Assembly: GCA_009741485.1 (NCBI GenBank)
Contig: VKON01002321.1
Span: 418,704-482,703 of the forward strand
DNA from: Malurus cyaneus samueli
Lineage: Eukaryota > Chordata > Aves > Passeriformes > Maluridae
DNA: 64,000 nucleotides
Reading direction: 5' to 3'
Under the pieces are notes generated by a model, which was not told where the DNA came from, ran no database searches, and saw only the letters and a list, made by a program, of their open reading frames with translations. Position numbers and translations under genes: made by a program. Below are positions 55,401 to 57,735 of this stretch, one piece after another. Position 1 is the stretch's first letter. Every line of letters begins with the position of its first letter.

Positions 55401-56650
55401 AGCTCCAGGGCCGGCCCTGCCTCGTGACTGGCTCCTGCTCATCCTACAAGTAGCAAAAAAGGGGAAATTATAGAGCACCAGGGGGGAAAGCACTGTCCAA
55501 AGAGGCGAATGCAGATGTCACCAAAGGCTCAAAGCCTTGTCCCTCTGTGGGCTCGTCCCCTCCCTCCCTGATCAGCCTTTTGGGCACGTGATGGGGACAC
55601 AGGCAGTGTCAGCAAGGAGGATCAAGTAGGGCAGCGTAGCGTAGTCCAGCATGTGGGTACATCAAAAATAAGGTAGAGCCTTTTAAGGCTGAAGCTTCCC
55701 ATGGCAGAAAGTCTGAGTGTAATTCGTCATCACCCCCGAAAGTGATGGAAAAGAGGGGGTGAGGGGGAGCCTTCGTGGTCCTGGCAGCAAAACTTGCCAG
55801 TTGAACCGAGCCCGAGCAGGGATACTTTCAGAAACAGCAGTTTCTGTTTTTTTTCCTGCGATGAGGACTCCGCTCCCCTTCTTTCCCAAGGATCGGTGGA
55901 GGATGGCTGAGACACGCAGGGCAGCCCTTCCCCCGGAGAAGGACGCGGTGCCTCACAAATGGCCATTTCTTCCCCGGCATCACCTCCCTCTGCCCGGCTG
56001 CCGATGCTCACCGCCAGCATCCCTGCAAGCGCCGCTGCCCCTCGGCCCTCCCGCAGGGAATCGCTGCCCTTTCCCGGCTCTCCGGTGGCGGGGATGCCCG
56101 GCCCGAATCCCCAAATCCCCGAATCAATCCCCGAATCCCCGCCGCGTGCCCTTGGCTGCTCCCGCTGGGAGCGCATCTCGCACCGCCGCGAACGTGACCG
56201 GGGCGAGCCGGCTCCGGGGGAGCCGCGGGTGCGCGGAGAGCCGCGGATGCCTTGCTTAAATACGCCTGAACACGCACCGTTCTCCCCCGGAGCCGCAAGC
56301 GACGCGCCGACCCTTCCCCAGGCGGGACGCGCCGCGACCCCCGCGGGAGGATGGGGACAGGGGGGTGATGGAGCGCGGTGTCCCCGCGGGGAGAACGAGC
56401 CACGGGTGCGTTCCCCATCGCCATCCCCGCCGCCGGCTCACCTGTCCGTACACCTGGATGGGCTCGGGCGGGCGCGGAGCGGCGGCGGCCCCGCGGGGGC
56501 TCGGCGGGCGCGGGGCCGCGGGCGCGGGCAGCAGCAGCGGCGAGCGGGAGCCCGCGGCCGCCGGCAGCAGCAGGCAGCGGCAGCAGCGGCAGAGGCCGGC
56601 GGGGGAGCGGAGCGGCCCGGCCGGCCCCGCCAGAGCTCCGTTGTCGCCAT
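10707..56650 (-). CDS. SORL1: SORL1 (SorLA/LR11) sortilin-related receptor, whole coding region, 48 exons
   Basis: Known family role: a type I membrane receptor that sorts cargo such as APP and lipoproteins between the trans-Golgi network, endosomes and cell surface with retromer and GGA adaptors. Seen here: 48 minus-strand exons. Exons 2-48 have AG/GT borders, compatible phases, and sum to 6357 nt (2118 residues plus stop), close to the human length. Domain order is VPS10 propeller with Asp-box turns (YDYGKSF, DDFGQTW, DKGGTWE, NEGETWK), 10CC module, five YWTD-type blades, EGF-like module, eleven LDLR-A repeats, six FNIII domains, one transmembrane helix, and a tail with FANSHY and a C-terminal DDVPMVIA. 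The upper bound is the best Kozak ATG in exon 1 (A at -3, G at +4), but exon 1 is not in frame as given (see exon 1). The gene lies in the same orientation as SC5D, downstream of it. Identity is effectively certain from full-length collinearity; the start is uncertain. Confidence 0.97.
10873..11545. repeat. Tandem triplication of about 228 bp in SORL1 intron 47
   Basis: Three diverged copies starting at about 10873, 11101 and 11328. Shared landmarks are GCATTTTTAAGT, TTTAAAGGTCTT, TGGCCCAAA and CCTGCCCTGATTTCA. Each includes a CR1-3'-end-like stretch (TTGG.GGTCTTAAAGGTCTTTTCCAA), suggesting a CR1-derived segment that duplicated in tandem. It fills most of the last intron. Confidence 0.85.
11574..11786 (-). 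CDS. SORL1: SORL1 exon 47: transmembrane helix and FANSHY tail
   Basis: 213 nt, phase 1-1. A hydrophobic helix ([19 protein letters not shown]) is followed by the basic stop-transfer MRHRRLQ, then [11 protein letters not shown]. In SorLA, FANSHY is the retromer (VPS26) binding motif. Ends IFSSGDDL. Confidence 0.97.
11888..12080 (-). CDS. SORL1: SORL1 exon 46: FNIII domain 6
   Basis: 193 nt, phase 0-1. [49 protein letters not shown]. Confidence 0.97.
12140..12366. repeat. 31-bp minisatellite in SORL1 intron 45
   Basis: About 7 imperfect units of GGCTTTGAAACTTGGGTTTT plus TCTCCTGGATCT, immediately left of a CR1 tail. Confidence 0.85.
12440..12690 (+). mobile_element. CR1 LINE 3' tail in SORL1 intron 45
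   Basis: CR1-like: GGCTCAGGCTGGACGTCAGG, AATTTCTTCACC, GGTGTCCAAGAAACAACTGG, ending GGAGGTCTTTTCCAACCCAA. Antisense to SORL1, next to a 31-bp repeat. Confidence 0.85.
13138..13244 (-). CDS. SORL1: SORL1 exon 45: FNIII domain 6
   Basis: 107 nt, phase 1-0. [20 protein letters not shown] then [11 protein letters not shown]. Donor gtaagt. Confidence 0.96.
13613..13787 (-). CDS. SORL1: SORL1 exon 44: FNIII domain 5
   Basis: 175 nt, phase 0-1. [47 protein letters not shown]. Confidence 0.97.
14513..14677 (-). CDS. SORL1: SORL1 exon 43: FNIII domains 4/5
   Basis: 165 nt, phase 0-0, 55 residues: [48 protein letters not shown]. Confidence 0.97.
14751..14870 (-). CDS. SORL1: SORL1 exon 42: FNIII domain 4
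   Basis: 120 nt, phase 0-0, 40 residues [16 protein letters not shown] to DEQYLFL. Donor gtgggc. Confidence 0.96.
15343..15527 (-). CDS. SORL1: SORL1 exon 41: FNIII domains 3/4
   Basis: 185 nt, phase 1-0, 61 whole residues: [18 protein letters not shown], then [17 protein letters not shown]. Confidence 0.97.
16110..16206 (-). CDS. SORL1: SORL1 exon 40: FNIII domain 3
   Basis: 97 nt, phase 0-1. [20 protein letters not shown] then GEKSIQK. Confidence 0.95.
16451..16533 (-). CDS. SORL1: SORL1 exon 39: FNIII domain 3
   Basis: 83 nt, phase 1-0. [17 protein letters not shown] through MTTNIK. Confidence 0.95.
17479..17551 (-). CDS. SORL1: SORL1 exon 38: FNIII domain 2 end
   Basis: 73 nt, phase 0-1. 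[17 protein letters not shown] then ITTIKGK. Confidence 0.96.
18406..18510 (-). CDS. SORL1: SORL1 exon 37: FNIII domain 2
   Basis: 105 nt, phase 0-0, 35 residues [11 protein letters not shown] to NTLYTVR. Donor gtgagg. Confidence 0.96.
18948..19060 (-). CDS. SORL1: SORL1 exon 36: FNIII domain 2
   Basis: 113 nt, phase 1-0. [17 protein letters not shown] through AHGLIREFI. The acceptor choice (caccag, not the AG six bases on) is fixed by phase. Confidence 0.95.
19270..19439 (-). CDS. SORL1: SORL1 exon 35: FNIII domain 1, second part
   Basis: 170 nt, phase 2-1, 56 whole residues: [38 protein letters not shown]. Confidence 0.97.
20003..20129 (-). CDS. SORL1: SORL1 exon 34: FNIII domain 1, first part
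   Basis: 127 nt, phase 1-2. [19 protein letters not shown], then SCVYNIYY; Arg split with exon 35. Confidence 0.97.
20644..20806. repeat. 21-bp minisatellite in SORL1 intron 33
   Basis: About 7 units of CATCAGGTCATTCCCTGCTCC with CC/CA variants. Confidence 0.85.
21575..22064. repeat. 20-bp G/A-rich minisatellite in SORL1 intron 33
   Basis: About 24 units of GGGAATGAGGAATGGGAGCA with substitutions. It starts about 45 bp from the exon 33 donor. On the SORL1 strand it is C/T-rich. Confidence 0.9.
22111..22239 (-). CDS. SORL1: SORL1 exon 33: LDLR-A repeat 11
   Basis: 129 nt, phase 1-1. [15 protein letters not shown], then [16 protein letters not shown]. The donor faces a 20-bp minisatellite. 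Confidence 0.97.
22449..22487. repeat. Oligo-T run of 39 in SORL1 intron 32
   Basis: Uninterrupted T run on plus (A on the SORL1 strand); length may be unreliable in assembly. Confidence 0.95.
22631..22780 (-). CDS. SORL1: SORL1 exon 32: LDLR-A repeat 10
   Basis: 150 nt, phase 1-1. Linker [12 protein letters not shown], then CSRFEFEC and [16 protein letters not shown]. An oligo-T run lies about 140 nt beyond its donor. Confidence 0.97.
23155..23310 (-). CDS. SORL1: SORL1 exon 31: LDLR-A repeat 9
   Basis: 156 nt, phase 1-1. Linker [13 protein letters not shown], then CLPNHFRC and [16 protein letters not shown]. Confidence 0.97.
23565..23699 (-). CDS. SORL1: SORL1 exon 30: LDLR-A repeat 8
   Basis: 135 nt, phase 1-1. 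[16 protein letters not shown], then [16 protein letters not shown]. Confidence 0.97.
24362..24493 (-). CDS. SORL1: SORL1 exon 29: LDLR-A repeat 7
   Basis: 132 nt, phase 1-1. [16 protein letters not shown], then [16 protein letters not shown]. Confidence 0.97.
24505..25055. repeat. 31-bp minisatellite in SORL1 intron 28
   Basis: About 18 units of GAGAGGTTTGGTGTAAAGAT plus CAAGGGCTATG. It occupies most of the intron between LDLR-A repeats 6 and 7. Confidence 0.9.
25227..25358 (-). CDS. SORL1: SORL1 exon 28: LDLR-A repeat 6
   Basis: 132 nt, phase 1-1. [30 protein letters not shown], ends SYAGC. Confidence 0.97.
25777..25884 (-). CDS. SORL1: SORL1 exon 27: LDLR-A repeat 5
   Basis: 108 nt, phase 1-1. 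[13 protein letters not shown], then [16 protein letters not shown]. Confidence 0.97.
25898..26296. repeat. Tandem repeat of about 78 bp in SORL1 intron 26
   Basis: Four to five units with landmarks GATTTTGTG (25975, 26075, 26151, 26230), GGTTTGGTTAAATTTGGTTT and CTACAAAAAGCCATGGCTGC. Confidence 0.85.
26414..26539 (-). CDS. SORL1: SORL1 exon 26: LDLR-A repeat 4
   Basis: 126 nt, phase 1-1. [24 protein letters not shown], with the extra loop PATC also found in the human repeat. Confidence 0.97.
27120..27480. promoter_or_regulatory. Candidate enhancer in SORL1 intron 25
   Basis: About 360 bp, AT-rich, free of repeats, in an otherwise GC-rich repeat-laden gene. It contains several TAAT/ATTA cores, AGATAA and TGATAG GATA-type sites, and CCGATAAGAG. 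It has the look of a conserved non-coding element; this is composition-based inference. Confidence 0.35.
28279..28398 (-). CDS. SORL1: SORL1 exon 25: LDLR-A repeat 3
   Basis: 120 nt, phase 1-1. [11 protein letters not shown], then [16 protein letters not shown]. Confidence 0.97.
28835..28957 (-). CDS. SORL1: SORL1 exon 24: LDLR-A repeat 2
   Basis: 123 nt, phase 1-1. [10 protein letters not shown], then [16 protein letters not shown]. Confidence 0.97.
28973..29132. repeat. (GGAGAA)n-type purine tract in SORL1 intron 23
   Basis: About 160 bp of almost pure G/A on plus (GGAGAAGGAGGA variants). Mirror-symmetric purine tracts of this kind can form triplex DNA. Confidence 0.9.
29476..29589 (-). 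CDS. SORL1: SORL1 exon 23: LDLR-A repeat 1
   Basis: 114 nt, phase 1-1. Six cysteines and the calcium-site signature [10 protein letters not shown]. Confidence 0.97.
29718..29891 (-). CDS. SORL1: SORL1 exon 22: EGF-like module
   Basis: 174 nt, phase 1-1, 57 whole residues with the cysteine pattern of an EGF-like module ([32 protein letters not shown]). Confidence 0.96.
29938..30357. repeat. 33-bp minisatellite in SORL1 intron 21
   Basis: About 12 units of CACTGCCAGCCCAGGACATG plus GCAATCCCAATGT, with length variants containing ACAGAGGCAC. Confidence 0.9.
30979..31117 (-). CDS. SORL1: SORL1 exon 21
   Basis: 139 nt, phase 0-1. Blade [17 protein letters not shown], ends IFYRGKTT. Closes the YWTD propeller. 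Confidence 0.97.
31488..31734 (-). CDS. SORL1: SORL1 exon 20
   Basis: 247 nt, phase 2-0, 82 whole residues; the largest internal exon. Two blades: LMFWTDWGD and [10 protein letters not shown]. Donor is the weak gtttgt. Confidence 0.96.
32357..32448 (-). CDS. SORL1: SORL1 exon 19
   Basis: 92 nt, phase 0-2. [16 protein letters not shown] through ALALVPRD; Gly split with exon 20. The acceptor ends ctag rather than cag. Confidence 0.96.
32577..32708 (-). CDS. SORL1: SORL1 exon 18
   Basis: 132 nt, phase 0-0, 44 residues [10 protein letters not shown] to GIPKIE; blade motif LLYWVNAG. Confidence 0.97.
32867..33039 (-). CDS. SORL1: SORL1 exon 17
   Basis: 173 nt, phase 1-0, 57 whole residues. Starts the LDLR class B propeller; the YWTD-type blade reads [10 protein letters not shown]. 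Confidence 0.97.
33470..34110. promoter_or_regulatory. Candidate regulatory sequence in SORL1 intron 16
   Basis: Unique AT-rich patches at about 33480-33610 and 34010-34070; the latter contains a perfect octamer ATGCAAAT (34053-34060). No repeat or ORF support. Confidence 0.3.
34573..34658 (-). CDS. SORL1: SORL1 exon 16
   Basis: 86 nt, phase 2-1. [20 protein letters not shown] then ELVPCPLA; end of the 10CC module. Donor gtgagt. Confidence 0.97.
34878..35006 (-). CDS. SORL1: SORL1 exon 15
   Basis: 129 nt, phase 2-2. [20 protein letters not shown] then [14 protein letters not shown]; 10CC module. Confidence 0.97.
35705..35990. promoter_or_regulatory. Candidate regulatory block in SORL1 intron 14
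   Basis: About 285 bp of AT-rich unique sequence next to exon 14, with ATTATCCATTATCCATTATAG, TTAATTAAG and TTATTAATGA clusters. Inference from composition only. Confidence 0.3.
36005..36191 (-). CDS. SORL1: SORL1 exon 14
   Basis: 187 nt, phase 1-2. [33 protein letters not shown] and SNCSCTRED form the start of the cysteine-rich 10CC module. Donor gtaaaa; Cys codon split. Confidence 0.97.
36786..36964 (-). CDS. SORL1: SORL1 exon 13
   Basis: 179 nt, phase 2-1, 59 whole residues including the Asp-box [10 protein letters not shown] and [12 protein letters not shown]. Last part of the VPS10 propeller. Confidence 0.97.
37074..37162 (-). CDS. SORL1: SORL1 exon 12
   Basis: 89 nt, phase 0-2. [19 protein letters not shown] through TETDQL; Lys is split with exon 13. 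Donor gtgagt. Confidence 0.96.
37194..37274. repeat. 25-bp triplicate in SORL1 intron 11
   Basis: Three units of GAGCTCTGCTCCCCGTGCCC plus AGTCT, about 30 bp upstream of exon 12 on the SORL1 strand. Confidence 0.8.
37275..38767 (-). other. SORL1: SORL1 intron 11, remainder
   Basis: About 1.5 kb of unique GC-moderate sequence; nothing recognised beyond the 25-bp triplicate near exon 12. Confidence 0.6.
38768..38841 (-). CDS. SORL1: SORL1 exon 11
   Basis: 74 nt, phase 1-0, 24 residues from [12 protein letters not shown] to [10 protein letters not shown] (Asp-box-like turn). VPS10 propeller. Confidence 0.96.
39325..39442 (-). CDS. SORL1: SORL1 exon 10
   Basis: 118 nt, phase 0-1. [17 protein letters not shown] then [18 protein letters not shown]. 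Donor gtactg departs from consensus at +4 to +6 (ctg). Confidence 0.96.
39540..39666 (-). mobile_element. Possible CR1 remnant beside the LTR
   Basis: On the minus strand this contains GGTTGGGCTCGGTGGTCTTG, GAGGGTTTTTCCAAC and GTGGAG, resembling a decayed CR1 3' end. Divergent, so tentative. Confidence 0.4.
39673..40031 (+). mobile_element. Solo LTR of an endogenous retrovirus in SORL1 intron 9
   Basis: A 359-bp unit with TGT...ACA ends, flanked by the perfect 6-bp direct repeat CCTTCT (39667-39672 and 40032-40037). Inside are TATAAAA at 39960-39966 and AATAAA at 39982-39987, ordered as in a U3-R region, so its own sense is plus (antisense to SORL1). There are no internal viral genes, so it is a solo LTR left by recombination. 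The 6-bp duplication fits alpha/beta-retrovirus-like elements; family not assigned. Confidence 0.85.
40058..40250 (-). CDS. SORL1: SORL1 exon 9
   Basis: 193 nt, phase 2-0, 64 whole residues starting [15 protein letters not shown] and including the Asp-box TFDKGGTWE. Donor gtagca; a solo LTR begins 26 nt beyond it. Confidence 0.97.
40350..40577. repeat. 11-bp minisatellite in SORL1 intron 8
   Basis: About 20 units of ATTTTGGCCGG/ATTTTGGCTGG, making up about 60% of a 367-bp intron. Confidence 0.9.
40618..40787 (-). CDS. SORL1: SORL1 exon 8
   Basis: 170 nt, phase 0-2. [15 protein letters not shown] through [13 protein letters not shown]; the Arg codon is split with exon 9. VPS10 propeller. Confidence 0.97.
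41455..41556 (-). CDS. SORL1: SORL1 exon 7
   Basis: 102 nt, phase 0-0, 34 residues; [19 protein letters not shown] is the conserved core. Ends HPIK before gtgagt. Confidence 0.97.
41557..43420 (-). other. SORL1: SORL1 intron 6, unique part
   Basis: About 1.9 kb of ordinary unique sequence without exon, repeat array or recognised element; the CR1 tail follows at its 5' end on the SORL1 strand. Confidence 0.6.
43421..43526 (-). mobile_element. CR1 LINE 3' tail abutting the exon 6 donor
   Basis: On the SORL1 strand it reads GTGCCGTGGTTCAGTTGAGG, GTTGGGCTGGAAGATCTTGG, AGGTCTCTTCCAGCCC, then the GATTCTGTGA-type terminal repeats of CR1. The element-like sequence begins about 6 nt after the exon. 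Confidence 0.8.
43532..43712 (-). CDS. SORL1: SORL1 exon 6
   Basis: 181 nt, phase 2-0, 60 whole residues from [10 protein letters not shown] to KYMFATKSV. Donor gtgagt is followed almost at once by a CR1 tail. VPS10 propeller. Confidence 0.97.
43799..44844. repeat. 16-bp minisatellite filling SORL1 intron 5
   Basis: About 65 units of CCACATCCCCACAGTG with frequent single-base variants (CCTGCA, CCGCAG, CCCTCAG) and a few 12-bp shortened units. It makes up about 83% of the 1253-bp intron. The 48-bp triple unit keeps all reading frames open, which creates false ORFs on both strands. Confidence 0.95.
44966..45033 (-). CDS. SORL1: SORL1 exon 5
   Basis: 68 nt, phase 0-2. [15 protein letters not shown] (Asp-box) through VKSFS; the Trp codon is split by the gtacgt donor and completed by the first base of exon 6. 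Confidence 0.97.
45085..45312. repeat. 17-bp minisatellite in SORL1 intron 4
   Basis: About 13 units of CCTAAAACAGACCCAAT with minor variants. Confidence 0.9.
45917..46078 (-). CDS. SORL1: SORL1 exon 4
   Basis: 162 nt, phase 0-0, 54 residues from YIFVDAF to DRSHPKKQ; includes the conserved [14 protein letters not shown] strand. VPS10 propeller. Confidence 0.97.
46331..46456 (-). CDS. SORL1: SORL1 exon 3
   Basis: 126 nt, phase 0-0, 42 residues. Contains the first Asp-box turn, [11 protein letters not shown], and ends [10 protein letters not shown] before gtgagg. VPS10 propeller. Confidence 0.97.
46757..46873 (-). CDS. SORL1: SORL1 exon 2
   Basis: 117 nt, phase 0-0, 39 residues from [10 protein letters not shown] to GPKNSD. 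Acceptor ttgcag, donor gtaagt. First strands of the VPS10 propeller. Defines the frame that exon 1 must enter. Confidence 0.97.
47466..47797. repeat. GT-rich minisatellite in SORL1 intron 1
   Basis: A (GT)n core expanding into units such as GTGTGTTATTCCCATGTGTG of 16-24 bp. Confidence 0.9.
47866..48828. repeat. 24-bp higher-order minisatellite in SORL1 intron 1
   Basis: About 40 units of TGAGCAGGACAAACCCTCGG plus TGTC, length 21-24 bp, in recurrent blocks (a GATGTC/GGTGTC unit, then a CCTTGGAGCC unit, then a CAGTGC or GGTGGC unit). That order recurs at least five times, so blocks rather than single units were duplicated. Confidence 0.9.
48893..48937. repeat. (GGAT/GGGT)n microsatellite
   Basis: Short GGATGGGTGGAT run following the 24-bp array. 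Confidence 0.85.
52149..52155 (+). promoter_or_regulatory. Perfect AP-1 site in SORL1 intron 1
   Basis: TGACTCA in an unusual AT/GC-mixed block (52100-52290) with ATCATTGATACG and TTAATTTTGTTAATACGG nearby. Motif seen; function inferred. Confidence 0.3.
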
Positions 56651-56790
56651 GTTCGTGCCGCCGGGGCCGGGCGGAGCGGAGCGGGGCCGGGAGGAGCGGA
56701 GCGGAGAGGAGCGGAGCGGCAGCCGCGCCGCCGCCCGGAGAGAATGTGCATGGGCAGCGCTGCCGTGCCAGCCCCCCGCCGCTCCCGCGG
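55900..56790 (-). promoter_or_regulatory. SORL1: SORL1 CpG-rich promoter and 5' UTR
   Basis: Very GC- and CpG-rich block spanning exon 1 and the start of intron 1, with repeated GGAGCGGAGC-type runs at about 56670-56720 and no TATA box near the ATG. It fits a CpG-island promoter with dispersed starts. The transcription start is not resolved. Confidence 0.65.
56442..56650 (-). CDS. SORL1: SORL1 exon 1: signal peptide/propeptide (frame disturbed)
   Basis: The 3' end reads PEPIQVYGQ followed by a gtgagc donor and joins exon 2 in phase 0. That frame has no ATG upstream. The likely start at 56650 (MATTEL..., strong Kozak context) is offset by 2 nt (209 nt to the donor). A third frame carries a leucine/alanine-rich signal-like stretch and a furin-type RGRRRS site at about 56476-56493, 1 nt out of register with PEPIQ. 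Human exon 1 has signal peptide, propeptide, furin site, then PEPIKVYGQ, so all parts are present but in three frames. Small indels in this very GC-rich stretch (sequencing or assembly) are the simplest explanation. Confidence 0.7.
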
Positions 56791-56798
56791 CCACGGAT

Positions 56799-57392
56799 GC
56801 TCGGGCCCCCTCCCCTCTTCTCCGCTCCTTTTCCCTCTTCTTCTCCCTCTTTTCCTCCTTCTCCGTGTTTTTCTCCCTGCCTTCCTCCGGAGGATGCTCA
56901 GGTCTCCGTGAGATGGAATTAAATAAGTTCAAGTTAATGTATGTAAAATGGATTGAAGCTCGGGCCCCCTCCCCTCTTCTCCGCTCCTTCTCTCTCTTCT
57001 TCTCTTTTCTCCTCTTTTCCTCCCTCTCCGTGTTTTTCTGCTTCCCTTCCTCCGGAGGATGCTCAGGTCCCCGTCGAGGTGGAATAAAATAGGTTCAAGT
57101 TAATGTATGTGAAATGGATTGAAGCTTGGCCCCTTTCCCCTCTTCTTCCTCTCCTTTCTCCCTCTTCTTCTCCCTGTTCTTCTTTTCCTCTCTCTCCCTC
57201 TTTTTCTCTCTCTCCTCCTCTCGGGTCCCCATCCAAAGGGAGTGAAATCAGTTCAATATCTGTGAAACGGGCTAAAGCTCCCACCCCCTCCCCTCTTCTC
57301 CTTTCCCTCTCTCTTTTTCTTAGGAGGATGCTCGGGTTTCCAATGAGATGGAGTGAAACAAGTTCAGGTTAATTTCTGTAAAATGGAGTAAA
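56799..57392. repeat. Tandem repeat of about 160 bp upstream of SORL1 exon 1
   Basis: Three full units and one partial, starting at 56799, 56958, 57124 and 57277 (steps 159, 166, 153). Each has a C/T-rich half and a half containing a GGAGGATGCTC-type motif followed by GTTCAAGTTAATGTATGT-like sequence. Units 1 and 2 are closest; 3 and 4 have diverged. It starts about 150 bp upstream of the presumed ATG. Confidence 0.9.
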
Positions 57393-57469
57393 GAGGAATG
57401 AAATCAAGTCAAAGGGAGTGAGAGTGAATAGGAAAGGAAACAGTGTTGAAGCTCTTTTGGGGGGTGTGG

Positions 57470-57735
57470 AGTGACAGAGAAAAGGGGAAGGGCTTCAAAC
57501 TGGCAGCGAATAGGTGTAGATTGGATGTTGGGCAGGAATTCCTCTCTGTGACAGTGGTGAGACTCTGGGAAAGATTATCCAGAGAAACTGTGGGTGCCTC
57601 TGGATCCCTGGCAGTGTCCAAGGCCAGGCTGGACAGGGCTTGGAACACTCTGGGACAGTGGAAGGTGTCCCTGCCATGGCAGGGGTGGGATGAGATGAGC
57701 TTTTAGGTCCCTTTCACTCCAAACCATTTGGGGTT
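57470..57735 (+). mobile_element. CR1 LINE 3' tail
   Basis: Contains the avian CR1 3'-end consensus: TGGATCCCTGGCAGTGTCCAAGGCCAGGCTGGACAGGGCTTGG (in pieces), GTGTCCCTGCC and GGTCCCTTTCACTCCAAACC. 5'-truncated, non-autonomous. Confidence 0.85.

Larger units (their letters stand above)
46874..56441 (-). other. SORL1: SORL1 intron 1 (9.6 kb), remaining contents
   Basis: The longest intron. Besides the three arrays at 47.4-48.9 kb, it has an A-rich patch at about 49440-49495 and mostly unique sequence from 49.6 to 55.9 kb. No further exon was found. AT-rich, repeat-free blocks at about 50530-50790 and about 52100-52290 are possible regulatory elements. Confidence 0.7.

Noticed and set aside
55959..57092. 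377-codon plus-strand frame across the SORL1 promoter
   Set aside because: GC-rich CpG island sequence lacks stops by composition; it runs antisense to exon 1 and into the promoter repeat, with no domain.
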